From an uncultured Salinimicrobium sp. (GTDB taxonomy: Bacteria > Bacteroidota > Bacteroidia > Flavobacteriales > Flavobacteriaceae), in the NCBI GenBank assembly GCA_946887075.1, contig CAMPKA010000006.1, positions 69,611-133,610 of the forward strand: a DNA stretch of 64,000 nucleotides, in the 5' to 3' direction. This document shows positions 52,001-60,182 of this stretch, piece by piece (within the stretch, counting starts at the first letter, position 1; every line of letters starts with the position of its first letter). The notes under the pieces are model-generated. The model ran no database searches. It was not told the origin of the DNA and saw only the letters and a program-made list of their open reading frames with translations. The position numbers were made by a program, and so were the translations under genes.

Positions 52001-52191
52001 CCATTCCCGAGTCCTTTTCGACAGAATACGGGATACAGCACCTGAGATTCTTTGTGACCGGAGAAAATCTCCTGACGCTGACTGATTACACCGGATACGA
52101 TCCTGAGATCGGTGGGAATGTTCTCGGGATCGACAGAGGCTATTATCCCCAGGCAAGGTCAGTCCTGTTTGGCGCTAACTTACAATTTTAA
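49075..52191 (+). CDS. SusC/RagA TonB-dependent outer-membrane transporter (PUL 2)
   Basis: A 1038-residue SusC-family transporter. Signal MKIKNYFLMFMLLLMSATGIAQ, carboxypeptidase-D regulatory-like domain (EITGTVVDNDGNPLPGANVII), then TonB box and plug (DEVIVVGYGTQKKSVTTGAIS, TLQGRVSGVTI, TPLWVVDGVIVD) and a barrel ending PQARSVLFGANLQF. It should import beta-1,3/1,6-glucooligosaccharides, judged from the enzymes encoded downstream. It is the first of nine co-directional genes with short gaps or overlaps, so it heads the PUL 2 transcript. It differs clearly in sequence from the SusC of PUL 1, as expected for another ligand. Confidence 0.95.
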   Translation: MKIKNYFLMFMLLLMSATGIAQVKEITGTVVDNDGNPLPGANVIIQGTSTGTQTDFDGRFAIEAAPGDVLVFSYLGYQTLETIVGDKQDLVITLTPDEAALDEVIVVGYGTQKKSVTTGAISSVKAEELEAVPNGRVEQTLQGRVSGVTIAANSGQPGSSATVRVRGLTTFDTYGGNTPLWVVDGVIVDAGGIGYLNQQDIASIEVLKDAASLAIYGARAAAGVILVTTKKGQRGLLQVNYTGHYGISAPENKVELLNATQYAALMNEKSVAAGGEIIYPDLSVFGTGTDWQDAIFNDSANRESHEFSLSGGNEVSTFYASFGYLDTEGIVTTEISQYQKKSLRLNSTHELSDMFTVGQTFGYAHQKSTGLGNTNSEYGGPLSSALNLDPITPLVVTDPAVANTPLYTTNPVFRDANGNPYGISGVVGQEMTNPVAYIQTRLGNYNWSDDFVGNAYVEFSPIEEVTFKSSVGGKIAYWGGDFFTPEYFLSTTVGASINSLSRNLNKGFGWNIENTLSYEDLVGQHNFELLLGQGTYVDGITSGTYTSYQGLPVTSYKDASFNYDIPDERIVGSAYTGIPHRVISLFSRLNYNYAEKYLFTGIIRRDGSSNFGPNNKFGIFPSFSAGWVASNEDFWAQDGFVNTLKLRAGYGVTGNDAIKPNGYLALIGGGRNYTFGRDGNAIWIGYSPDAPANPDLRWEETSQLNIGADARFFEHFTMTLEYYEKVTTGILQEFEIPGYVGSTGLPVGNVADMENKGVEFEFGYNRNFGDVYFSANGNLTYLKNEVTYLGQDKEFITTGTAGFQSMGPITRTQIGHPYNAFYGFQTAGIFQSLEDVNSYTGPDGNPIQPNAVPGDFRWVDTNGDGMITDDDKTFLGSPLPKYTFGLTLNMNYKGFDLMVFTQGAAGNKIFQGLRRLDIQNANYPVEALSRWTGPGTSNDYPRLTNNDLNGNFSRPSDFYLEDGDYVRIKLAQIGYTIPESFSTEYGIQHLRFFVTGENLLTLTDYTGYDPEIGGNVLGIDRGYYPQARSVLFGANLQF

Positions 52192-52201
52192 TAAAATGGA
52201 T

Positions 52202-53713
52202 ATGAAAATTAAGACAATGAAGTTCGCAGTAGCTGCTCTGGCAGCGGTTTTTGCGATGACCTCTTGTAGTGAAGAATTTCTGGAAGTTCCTGTAAAGGGA
52301 ACCAACCTGGAATCAAACTACTATAGGAATGAGACCGAAGCCTTTGCCGGTTTGGTCGCCGTATATGATGTGATGCGGAAATATTCCGGAGGTTTCGAGA
52401 ATATGGTTACCTTTTTCAATGCCGGTTCTGATGACTTCAGGGCAGGAGGAGGTAACGCCTCTGACGGTATCGGGATCCAGAGCTTTGATGATTTTACGAT
52501 CACTCCGACTACCATGCCGCAGAGCTACTGGAGTGATTACTACCAGGGGATTGCCCGTGCTAATTTCCTGCTGACCAAATTGCCGGATGTACCCATGGAT
52601 GAGGATCTCAAGGCAAGATTTACTGCAGAGACAAAGGCTTTACGCGCATTGTATTACTTCAATTTGGTGAGAATGTTCCGGAATATTCCGCTGATCACCG
52701 AACCTCTGTCCAACAGTGAGTTCAACAATGTACCACAGGCCGATCCTTCTGAAGTCTTTGCCCAGATAGAGGAAGACCTTCTGGCTGCAATTCCCGATTT
52801 GCCTCCTAATATTCCAGCTGAACAGGCCGGGCGATTGACTAAGGGGGGAGCTCAGGCTATTCTCGGTAAAGTCTACCTTTTCCAGGGAAAGAACAGTGAG
52901 GCAGCAGCTCAGCTCAGGGAGGTTAATGGAACACCTGGCGAGCCTAACCAGTACGGAAATTACCTGCTGGAAAGCTTTGATGCGCTCTGGGAAACCGACA
53001 ATAAGTTCAATCCTGAATCCCTGGTTGAAGTGGCTCACACCAATGCTTCCCTGTCTCACTGGGGCATCTGGGGAAGTGGCACCGATGAGGGCAATACGAT
53101 CAATACCATGGTGGGACCCAGGTCCTATGCCCAGCTTACGGAAGCTGCTCCCGATCTGCCGTCCGGGTGGAGTTTCAATCCTGTTGAACCTGAGTTATAT
53201 GACCTGTTAAAGGACGACCCAAGATTTGAGGCCACTATCCTGGATATGAATGCATTGGTGGAAGCCGGTGCGGCTACCTATCTACCCGGCTATGAGGATA
53301 CCGGGTATTTTCTGAATAAGTATATCCCCACTCAGGCTGATGTGACCACAGGAGCAGGAGAACCCATCCTCAACTACCGGCAGAATCACTACGTGATCCG
53401 GTTGGCAGATACCTATCTGATGGAGGCTGAAGCACTGGGAGGTACTGGTGAAAGAGCCCAGGCTTTACTTGATGCTGTCCGGGCAAGAGTAGGGCTGGCG
53501 AGTGTACCTGTATCTCTGGAGGCAATCTACAGGGAACGCCGATTAGAACTGGCTGGAGAAGGTCACCGGTTTTTTGATCTCGTCAGAACTGGAAGAGCTG
53601 CAGAGGCTCTCGGTGATGAGGGCTATGATCCGGACACTCATGAGATCCTGCCCATCCCTTACAGGGAAACGGAGAACACCATTATCGAACAAAATCCGGG
53701 TTATCCCCAATAA
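52202..53713 (+). CDS. SusD/RagB family glycan-binding lipoprotein (PUL 2)
   Basis: The open frame extends back to 52112 inside susC, but the real start is at 52202 (or 52196), just behind the susC stop, with lipoprotein signal MKIKTMKFAVAALAAVFAMTSC. The body has SusD landmarks: YYRNETEAFAGLVAVYDVM, ARANFLLTKLPDVPMDEDLKARFTAETKALRALYYFNLVRMFRNIPLI, NHYVIRLADTYLMEAEAL, LLDAVRARVGLA, YRERRLELAGEGHRFFDLVRTGRA and ILPIPYRETE. It caps the SusC channel and binds the laminarin-type oligosaccharides. Twelve bases separate it from the next gene. Confidence 0.93.
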   Translation: MKIKTMKFAVAALAAVFAMTSCSEEFLEVPVKGTNLESNYYRNETEAFAGLVAVYDVMRKYSGGFENMVTFFNAGSDDFRAGGGNASDGIGIQSFDDFTITPTTMPQSYWSDYYQGIARANFLLTKLPDVPMDEDLKARFTAETKALRALYYFNLVRMFRNIPLITEPLSNSEFNNVPQADPSEVFAQIEEDLLAAIPDLPPNIPAEQAGRLTKGGAQAILGKVYLFQGKNSEAAAQLREVNGTPGEPNQYGNYLLESFDALWETDNKFNPESLVEVAHTNASLSHWGIWGSGTDEGNTINTMVGPRSYAQLTEAAPDLPSGWSFNPVEPELYDLLKDDPRFEATILDMNALVEAGAATYLPGYEDTGYFLNKYIPTQADVTTGAGEPILNYRQNHYVIRLADTYLMEAEALGGTGERAQALLDAVRARVGLASVPVSLEAIYRERRLELAGEGHRFFDLVRTGRAAEALGDEGYDPDTHEILPIPYRETENTIIEQNPGYPQ

Positions 53714-53724
53714 TAACAGATACT

Positions 53725-54828
53725 ATGAGAAAAATTAGTTTTTTACCGGGTATATTCCTTCTTCTCGTACTGGCCGGATGTAGCCAGGAGGAGGGTATTG
53801 ACCAGGATACTTCTTTTCTGGATTCGGTGAATACGGAGAACATCGATGCGATCTTCGAGATCACCAATGATAATTCAGGAAATGTCACCATTACACCCAC
53901 GGGGGAGGGCGTAACACGTTATACGATCAATTACGGGGATACCTCGGGCCCTGAGGGTTCCGTAATGCTTAAACCCGGGGAAAGTACCACCCATTCCTAT
54001 GAGGAGGGTTCCTATACGGTTACTGTCATTGCTCATAATCTTGCAGGAGAGGAGATAGCTGCGGAATTTCCTCTTGAAGTCACCTACAGGGCTCCGGAGA
54101 ACCTCGTGATCACCACTTCAGGAAACATGCAGGTATCGGCTACAGCCGATTACGCAGAATCTTTTCTGGTCTATTACGGGGATCAGGAAGATGAAGTGCC
54201 TACCGTGTTGTCGATGGGGGAAGTTTTGCCCCCACATACGTACCCGGCCACGGGAGGACCCTTCACCCTTCGTGTTGTGGCGCTCAGCGGTGGTGCTGCG
54301 ACCACAGAGGCAACCAAAGACCTTTTCGGGTTGCCCATAACCTTCGAGGTACCGGACGTAGCTTTTTTCGGAACCTTTGACGATTGGGGGCAGCAGGCGT
54401 TCTCCGTGGTCGAAAATCCTGATCCTTCCGGGATCAATACTTCTGAAAACGTTGGGAAATACACCAATGGACATGCTCCCTGGAGCGGAACTTACAGCCC
54501 TCTGAATATCCCGGTGTACTTTGAACACGGGCAGGTGATCAAGGTGATGGTCTATAATCCGGATCCTGCCAATATCGGAAAGTTGCTGAACCTTGAACTG
54601 GAATGGCCAGTCGGCGCCAGTACAGCCCAGCCTTTCGGAGCCATCCTGAAGGAACCCATAACAACCTCCGGAGAGTGGGAGGTACTGACCTTTGACTTCA
54701 GCGGAATGGAGTCCATTCCTGATGATGCCATGTTTACCCAGATCGTTTTCAGGTTCAACGATACTGCGGAAGGGCAGGGGGAAGTCATCTACATCGACAA
54801 TATCACCTTAACAAATAACGAAGAATGA
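53725..54828 (+). CDS. Surface glycan-binding lipoprotein with PKD-like domains
   Basis: A 367-residue lipoprotein (MRKISFLPGIFLLLVLAGC). Two PKD/Ig-like domains follow (about 40-125, ending SYTVTVIAHNLAGEEIAAEFPLEV; and about 126-210, ending FTLRVVALSGGAATTE), and then a C-terminal beta-sandwich (FEVPDVAFFGTFDDWGQQAFSVVENPDPSGINTS ... FTQIVFRFNDTAEGQGEVIYIDNITL) of carbohydrate-binding type. Proteins of this plan sit behind susCD in many laminarin PULs of flavobacteria and bind beta-glucan at the cell surface. The next gene overlaps its stop by four bases (ATGA). Confidence 0.82.
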   Translation: MRKISFLPGIFLLLVLAGCSQEEGIDQDTSFLDSVNTENIDAIFEITNDNSGNVTITPTGEGVTRYTINYGDTSGPEGSVMLKPGESTTHSYEEGSYTVTVIAHNLAGEEIAAEFPLEVTYRAPENLVITTSGNMQVSATADYAESFLVYYGDQEDEVPTVLSMGEVLPPHTYPATGGPFTLRVVALSGGAATTEATKDLFGLPITFEVPDVAFFGTFDDWGQQAFSVVENPDPSGINTSENVGKYTNGHAPWSGTYSPLNIPVYFEHGQVIKVMVYNPDPANIGKLLNLELEWPVGASTAQPFGAILKEPITTSGEWEVLTFDFSGMESIPDDAMFTQIVFRFNDTAEGQGEVIYIDNITLTNNEE

Positions 54829-55766
54829 AAGCGAAATCGACATATTACCAAATAAGTCTGTTCCTGGCCAGCCTCCTGATCCTGTCTGGCTGTTCCGAGC
54901 CGGAATATGATCTGGGACCATTATCTGCGCCTACCAACATCACGGTGGAGACTGAACTTGTAGGCCAGACCGAGGATGCTCCTTACGGTGATGGTTCTGG
55001 AGAAGTGATCATTACTGTAACTGCAGATAATGCAATTGCGTATAAAATTGACTACGGCACCACTTCTGGATTGAACCTGGTCCCTTTCAACGGGCAAACC
55101 ACCAGAAAATACACCAAGACCGGAATTAATACCTATACGCTGACTATTGTGGCTTATGGTCCGGGTGGGACTGCGACCAACATCACCCAGGATGTTACGG
55201 TAGAAAGCGTGTTCACCCCAGATCTGGAAATCGTCTCTGCCCTTACGGGCGATGGTTCGAAGACCTGGGTGGTGGATAAAGCTTCTGCAGGTCATTTCGG
55301 GGTAGGACCCTGGTCAGACAGTTCTGGCTGGCCGGAATGGTGGTCGGCCGCAGTAAATGAAAAGGTCGGAGTGGCGGATTGTTTCTACTCCGCGACTTTT
55401 ACCTTTGTCCAGGTGAGTGATACGGAATTTACGCTTGAGGTGGAAACTCCTGACGGGGCGTTCACTAAAACCGGAGACCTCACTACGCTTCCCGGAATAC
55501 CAGATTCAGGGGCAGAGGGATGCTATGCATATTCGGGAGGTTCCTCGGAATTTTCCTTTGCTCCATCCAGCACCGGAATCCCTGCTTCTAACCCTTCAAC
55601 CAAGACCAGTATTATTCTGGCTGGCAATGATACCTTTATCGGTTATGGGGCAGTTCAGAAAGAGTATGAAATCCTGGAGGTATCCGAGGACGTACTGTAC
55701 CTCAGGGTTCAGGGAACAGAAACAGGGAATGCCTGGTATATCAGATTGGTTCCAGCAGCCCAATAA
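54825..55766 (+). CDS. Second surface glycan-binding lipoprotein with PKD-like domain
   Basis: A 313-residue lipoprotein (YYQISLFLASLLILSGC). An N-terminal PKD-like domain (APTNITVETELVGQTEDAPYG then GDGSGEVIITVTADNAIAYKIDYG, TYTLTIVAYGPGGTATNI) is joined to a C-terminal domain starting EIVSALTGDGSKTWVVDKASAGHFGVGP, with WPEWWSAA and a final WYIRLVP. The aromatic-rich WSDSSGWPEWW loop is a likely sugar-binding site. The PKD unit is close to that in the GH16 enzyme encoded next. It overlaps the previous gene by four bases, so the two lipoproteins are made together. Confidence 0.8.
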   Translation: MKAKSTYYQISLFLASLLILSGCSEPEYDLGPLSAPTNITVETELVGQTEDAPYGDGSGEVIITVTADNAIAYKIDYGTTSGLNLVPFNGQTTRKYTKTGINTYTLTIVAYGPGGTATNITQDVTVESVFTPDLEIVSALTGDGSKTWVVDKASAGHFGVGPWSDSSGWPEWWSAAVNEKVGVADCFYSATFTFVQVSDTEFTLEVETPDGAFTKTGDLTTLPGIPDSGAEGCYAYSGGSSEFSFAPSSTGIPASNPSTKTSIILAGNDTFIGYGAVQKEYEILEVSEDVLYLRVQGTETGNAWYIRLVPAAQ

Positions 55767-55859
55767 CCATTAAAATCCCCCCTGGAAATGCTCCGGATGT
55801 TCCTATGGACTTCCGGGGTGATTTCAGAGGGAGCGTTCAAATCCTTAAAATACAGAATC

Positions 55860-56942
55860 ATGTACTTTCCAAAGCTATTCATTGAGCTCAGGGTAATTCT
55901 TTGCCTTGTTCTGGCGTTCCTTCCCCTGAGTTGCAGCAGTTCAGAACCTGACGATGATCTTCCTGTCAAACCTTCCAACCTGGTAGTGGATGTGGAAATC
56001 GTCGGAAGCTCAGCAGCGGAACCCAACGGAGATGGCAGCGGTAAGGTCATAGTCTCCTTCTCTGCAAAGAATGCAGATTCCTACAGGATAAATTTTGGTA
56101 ATGGGGATGTCCTTGAAACCACCTCTAATGAGATTTCTTATACCTATGTGGGGCAGGGCACCAATACTTATCAGCTGTTCGTTTCAGCCTATAAAGGCAG
56201 TGCTTTTATCTCTGAAGGGGTTTCTGTGACCATTGACGTGGATCCTTCCCTGATCTTTGCCGAGGAGTTCAATTACTCCGGAGCTCCGGACGATTCAAAA
56301 TGGACATATGATACCGGTGCAGGAGGTTGGGGAAACAATGAATCCCAGCATTATACTACCCGTCCGGAAAATGTCATCGTGGAAAACGGGATGCTGAAGA
56401 TTACTGCTCGGAAAGAAGCATACGAGGGAGCTTCCTATACTTCGGCACGGCTCAAGACCCAGGGGAAATTTGCCTTTACCTACGGAAAAGTCGAAGTCAG
56501 GGCGAAGCTGCCGGAGGGAGGAGGGACCTGGCCTGCAATATGGATGCTGGGATCCAACATCAGCTCCGTCGGATGGCCTGCCTCGGGAGAGATCGATATT
56601 ATGGAACATGTGGGAAATAATCCCGGAAAGATCATCAGCGCTATCCATACCCCCTCAAGTCATGGGAATACCCAAAACAAGGCTGTAACGACAGTGGAAG
56701 ATCCTGCTTCAGAATTTCATGTCTATGCTATGGAATGGACCCCTGAAAAACTGGAATTTTCAATTGATGGAGATATCCACTACACCTATAATCCCGCAAC
56801 AAAGAATTCCAGTACCTGGCCTTTTGATGCGGACCAGTTCATCATCCTGAACATTGCCGTGGGTGGGACCCTGGGCGGAAAAATAGATCCGGATTTTAAC
56901 AGCGGTACCATGGTGGTTGATTATGTAAGGGTTTATCAGTGA
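55860..56942 (+). CDS. GH16 laminarinase (endo-beta-1,3-glucanase) lipoprotein with PKD domain
   Basis: The ATG at 55860 starts a lipoprotein signal (MYFPKLFIELRVILCLVLAF, then LPLSC); the frame runs back to 55788 but that part looks non-coding. The mature protein has a PKD-like domain (about 25-125; EPNGDGSGKVIVSFSAKNADSYRINFG) and a GH16 domain (about 130-360). SGEIDIMEHVG has the E-x-D-x-x-E catalytic signature with the extra Met of the beta-1,3-glucanase type; TYGKVEVRAKLPEGGGTWPAIWMLG and HVYAMEWTPEKLEFSIDG are also typical. It should cut the beta-1,3-glucan backbone of laminarin at the surface. Its stop overlaps a GTG that could start the GH30 gene. Confidence 0.93.
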   Translation: MYFPKLFIELRVILCLVLAFLPLSCSSSEPDDDLPVKPSNLVVDVEIVGSSAAEPNGDGSGKVIVSFSAKNADSYRINFGNGDVLETTSNEISYTYVGQGTNTYQLFVSAYKGSAFISEGVSVTIDVDPSLIFAEEFNYSGAPDDSKWTYDTGAGGWGNNESQHYTTRPENVIVENGMLKITARKEAYEGASYTSARLKTQGKFAFTYGKVEVRAKLPEGGGTWPAIWMLGSNISSVGWPASGEIDIMEHVGNNPGKIISAIHTPSSHGNTQNKAVTTVEDPASEFHVYAMEWTPEKLEFSIDGDIHYTYNPATKNSSTWPFDADQFIILNIAVGGTLGGKIDPDFNSGTMVVDYVRVYQ

Positions 56943-56965
56943 AGATAGCCATTTCCCCTAAGATC

Positions 56966-58402
56966 ATGATCAAACTTCTGGCTCCGGTATATTTGTTATG
57001 GCTGCTCGCGGCCTGCAGCAGTGATGGAGAGAATCCCGAACCCGGACCTCCGGATCCCGGTCCGGTGGAGAACGAGGTTGATTATTATCTGACAACACCT
57101 GATCAGACTCAGAAATTTCAGAAGCAATCCGGCGTGATGGCTTTCGGGACAAGCCATAACACCTATCCTACGATCGGTGTCGACCCTTCTGCCACCTTCC
57201 AGGAGGTTGCAGGATTCGGCTTTACCCTGACCAGTGGAAGCGCCGAAGTGATCAATAAGCTGACGCCCGGTAAAGAGGAGGAGCTGCTTCAAAGGCTTTT
57301 TGGGAATGGGGAGAACAGCATCGGGATCAGTTATCTGAGGATCAGTGTGGGAGCCTCCGATCTCAGTTCCCATACCTATTCTTATGACGATATGCCGGAG
57401 GGTGAAACCGATGAGGACCTGTCGGAATTCAGTCTAGAACCCGATATGGACGACCTGATCCCGCTCTTACAGGAAATTCTTGAGATCAATCCTGAGATTG
57501 CCATTATGGCAACGCCCTGGTCAGCTCCGGCCTGGATGAAAGACAATCAAAGTACAGTGGGGGGAAGCCTGCTTCAGAGGTATCACGATGTATATGCGGA
57601 GTATCTGGTAAGATATATTCAGGAAATGGAGCAGCTGGGAATTTCGATTTCCGCCCTGACTCCGCAGAACGAGCCTCTGCACGACGGCAACAATCCCAGC
57701 ATGTATATGACGGCATCCCAGCAGACGGATTTTATAAAGAATTCCCTCGGTCCCGCTTTTGAAGAGGCCGGAATGGAGACCAGGATCATCATTTATGATC
57801 ATAATGCGGACAATCCGCAGTACCCCATCAGCATCCTCGATGATCCTGAAGCCAGGGCGTATATTTCCGGAAGTGCCTTTCATCTGTATGCGGGGGACAT
57901 CTCTGCACTTTCAACCGTCCACAATGCATACCCAAGCAAGGACATCTATTTCACGGAGCAATACACCTCCTCTCAGGGAGATTTCGGAGGAGATCTCGAG
58001 TGGCATCTGAAAAACGTGATCATCGGGTCCATGCGGAACTGGAGTAAAACAGCCCTGGAATGGAACCTGGCTAATGACGCCTCATTCGGTCCCCATACAC
58101 CAGGAGGATGCACAACCTGTAAAGGTGCTGTCACTGTCCAGGGAAGTTCCACTTATACGCTGAATGTGGGATACTATATTATAGCTCACGCTTCGAGATT
58201 CGTTCCCCCGGGTTCGGTCAGGATTGGAAGTAACCTGGTCTCTCAGCTTCCAAACGTCGCATTTGAAACCCCGTCTGGAAAAAAGGTGCTCATCGTGCTC
58301 AACGAAGGGGAAGGTTTTGAATCCTTTAATGTCGCCTACAACGGTAAGTGGTTCACCACTGCACTGGGTGGAGGTGCCGTTGGAACTTATGTATGGGAGT
58401 AA
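56966..58402 (+). CDS. GH30 beta-glucanase lipoprotein, copy 1 (likely beta-1,6)
   Basis: The frame can start at a GTG (56939, overlapping the GH16 stop) or at the ATG at 56966, which gives a compact lipoprotein signal (MIKLLAPVYLLWLLAAC) and is preferred. The GH30 barrel and its side beta-domain fill the rest: FQEVAGFGFTLTSGSAEVINKL, GISYLRISVGASDLS, MATPWSAPAWMKDN, ALTPQNEPLHDG with the acid/base Glu, and DIYFTEQYTSSQG with the nucleophile Glu. GH30 enzymes in laminarin PULs usually remove or cut beta-1,6-linked glucose branches. It is closely related to the GH30 two genes downstream. Confidence 0.88.
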   Translation: MIKLLAPVYLLWLLAACSSDGENPEPGPPDPGPVENEVDYYLTTPDQTQKFQKQSGVMAFGTSHNTYPTIGVDPSATFQEVAGFGFTLTSGSAEVINKLTPGKEEELLQRLFGNGENSIGISYLRISVGASDLSSHTYSYDDMPEGETDEDLSEFSLEPDMDDLIPLLQEILEINPEIAIMATPWSAPAWMKDNQSTVGGSLLQRYHDVYAEYLVRYIQEMEQLGISISALTPQNEPLHDGNNPSMYMTASQQTDFIKNSLGPAFEEAGMETRIIIYDHNADNPQYPISILDDPEARAYISGSAFHLYAGDISALSTVHNAYPSKDIYFTEQYTSSQGDFGGDLEWHLKNVIIGSMRNWSKTALEWNLANDASFGPHTPGGCTTCKGAVTVQGSSTYTLNVGYYIIAHASRFVPPGSVRIGSNLVSQLPNVAFETPSGKKVLIVLNEGEGFESFNVAYNGKWFTTALGGGAVGTYVWE

Positions 58403-58403
58403 C

Positions 58404-60182
58404 ATGAATCTGATACGGATGAAAAATGCAATGCTAGTCGCCCTACTGTTCTTCACCCTCGGCAGCTTTTGTCAGGTTCAGGAGGAATCCTCATTTCTTC
58501 ACACTGAAGGACAGCGGATCCTCGACCGGAACAATCAGAACGTACTGTTGCGGGGTATCGGGCTCGGCGGGCATATGCTCCAGGAGGGCTATATGTTACG
58601 GGTACCTTTCTCTGGACAGCAATATGTGATCCGGGAGCATATAGAGGAGCTTATCGGGGAGGAGAAGACCCAGGAGTTTTACGACGCGTGGTTGGCCAAC
58701 CATACACGAAAGGTCGACATCGATTCTCTGAAAAGCTGGGGCTTCAATTCAGTTCGTCTTCCCATGCACTACAACCTGTACACCCTTCCTGTAGATCAGG
58801 AGCCTGTACCGGGGGAAAATACCTGGCTCGAGAAGGGATTTACAATGACAGATTCCTTGCTGAACTGGTGCAGAGCCAATCAGATGTACCTGATCCTGGA
58901 TATGCATGCCGCCCCTGGCGGACAAGGCCATGATGTCAATATTTCAGACCGCGACCCTTCCAAGCCTTCTCTTTGGGAAAGTGAGGAGAACCAGCAGAAA
59001 CTGGTGGCCCTATGGAAGAAACTGGCGGAAAGGTACCGTGACGAACCCTGGATAGGAGGCTATGACATCATAAATGAGCCCAACTGGAGCTTTGAAGTCG
59101 GGAAACATAAGCACGGAATCGAAGATACGCTCAATGCTCCCCTGAGAGCCCTAATGGTTGACATCACCAGGGCCATCAGGGAAGTCGATCAGAATCACAT
59201 CATCATTCTTTCCGGGAATGGCTGGGGCAATAACTATAATGGGATTCTTCCGCCATGGGATGATAATATGGTCATCAGTTTCCACAAGTATTGGAACTAT
59301 AATGATCTGGGTTCTGTTGCGGGCTTCCTGGACATCAGGGAGAAGTACAATACGCCGGTATGGCTTGGGGAGACCGGGGAGAATTCCAACGTCTGGTTTA
59401 CCGATGCGATCAGGCTCATGGAGGAGCATAACATCGGATGGTGCTGGTGGCCTCTGAAAAAACTGAGTTTTAATAATCCTCTTGAGGTCCCGGTCAATCC
59501 CGGTTACCAGGAGATCCTGAATTACTGGAGCGGAGAGGGGAGTAGACCCTCCGAAGAGGAGGCTTATGGGGCTTTGATGGAACTTGCGGAAAATATCCGG
59601 ATCGAAAACAACTATTTCCATAAAGGCGTGGTTGATGCCATGATCCGACAGCCCCATCAGCGGACTGCAATTCCTTTTTCGAAAATCGTGATAAATGACA
59701 GCGCAGTGATCCGTGCTGCAGATTATGACATGGGAGAAATGGGAATCGCTTACCATGACAATGTTGCTGTGAATTACCACGTCTCAAAAGGAGGTCAGCG
59801 AGAAACCTGGAATAACGGCAGGACCTACAGAAATGATGGAGTGGATATCTATCCCATGGAACCCAGAGCGCAGTACCAGGATGTATATGTAGGGGATATG
59901 GCGCCCGGAGAGTGGATGCAGTATACCTTCTGGGTAACCGAACCGGGTTTTTTTGATGTCTCCATTACGGCCGCTGCTGATACGGCAGGAGCAACTGCCG
60001 GAATGGACCTTAATGGGAGCAGATCAGCTGTGCTTGCAATAGCGCATTCTCAGGAAAACTGGAAGGAAGTCAATGGGGAGAAAATGTTTCTCAAGGAGGG
60101 GAAAAATGTACTTCGGATCGAAGTTACAGATGGAAACATGAGCCTGAAAGAAATCGAACTGAAAAGAAGAAAACAACCCTAG
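58404..60182 (+). CDS. GH5 beta-glucanase with C-terminal CBM6-like domain
   Basis: The open frame reaches back to 58224 inside the GH30 gene; the ATG at 58404 directly after the GH30 stop (or 58419, MKNAMLVALLFFTLGSFCQ) begins a signal peptide. The GH5 barrel (about 30-400) has LLRGIGLGGHMLQEGYM, WGFNSVRLPMHYNLY, YLILDMHAAPGGQGHD, GYDIINEPNWSFE with the acid/base Glu and VWLGETGENSN with the nucleophile Glu. The last about 130 residues (RAADYDMGEMGIAYHDN ... APGEWMQYTFWVTEPGFFDVSITAAA) form a CBM6-like beta-sandwich. The GH5 subfamily and linkage cannot be settled by eye; a beta-1,3 or beta-1,6-glucan role fits the locus. The GH30 copy 2 starts at the next base. Confidence 0.87.
   Translation: MNLIRMKNAMLVALLFFTLGSFCQVQEESSFLHTEGQRILDRNNQNVLLRGIGLGGHMLQEGYMLRVPFSGQQYVIREHIEELIGEEKTQEFYDAWLANHTRKVDIDSLKSWGFNSVRLPMHYNLYTLPVDQEPVPGENTWLEKGFTMTDSLLNWCRANQMYLILDMHAAPGGQGHDVNISDRDPSKPSLWESEENQQKLVALWKKLAERYRDEPWIGGYDIINEPNWSFEVGKHKHGIEDTLNAPLRALMVDITRAIREVDQNHIIILSGNGWGNNYNGILPPWDDNMVISFHKYWNYNDLGSVAGFLDIREKYNTPVWLGETGENSNVWFTDAIRLMEEHNIGWCWWPLKKLSFNNPLEVPVNPGYQEILNYWSGEGSRPSEEEAYGALMELAENIRIENNYFHKGVVDAMIRQPHQRTAIPFSKIVINDSAVIRAADYDMGEMGIAYHDNVAVNYHVSKGGQRETWNNGRTYRNDGVDIYPMEPRAQYQDVYVGDMAPGEWMQYTFWVTEPGFFDVSITAAADTAGATAGMDLNGSRSAVLAIAHSQENWKEVNGEKMFLKEGKNVLRIEVTDGNMSLKEIELKRRKQP

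Noticed and set aside
52112..52201. Upstream extension of the PUL 2 SusD frame into susC
   Set aside because: The lipoprotein signal starts at 52196-52202, directly after the susC stop; the extension is susC sequence in another frame.
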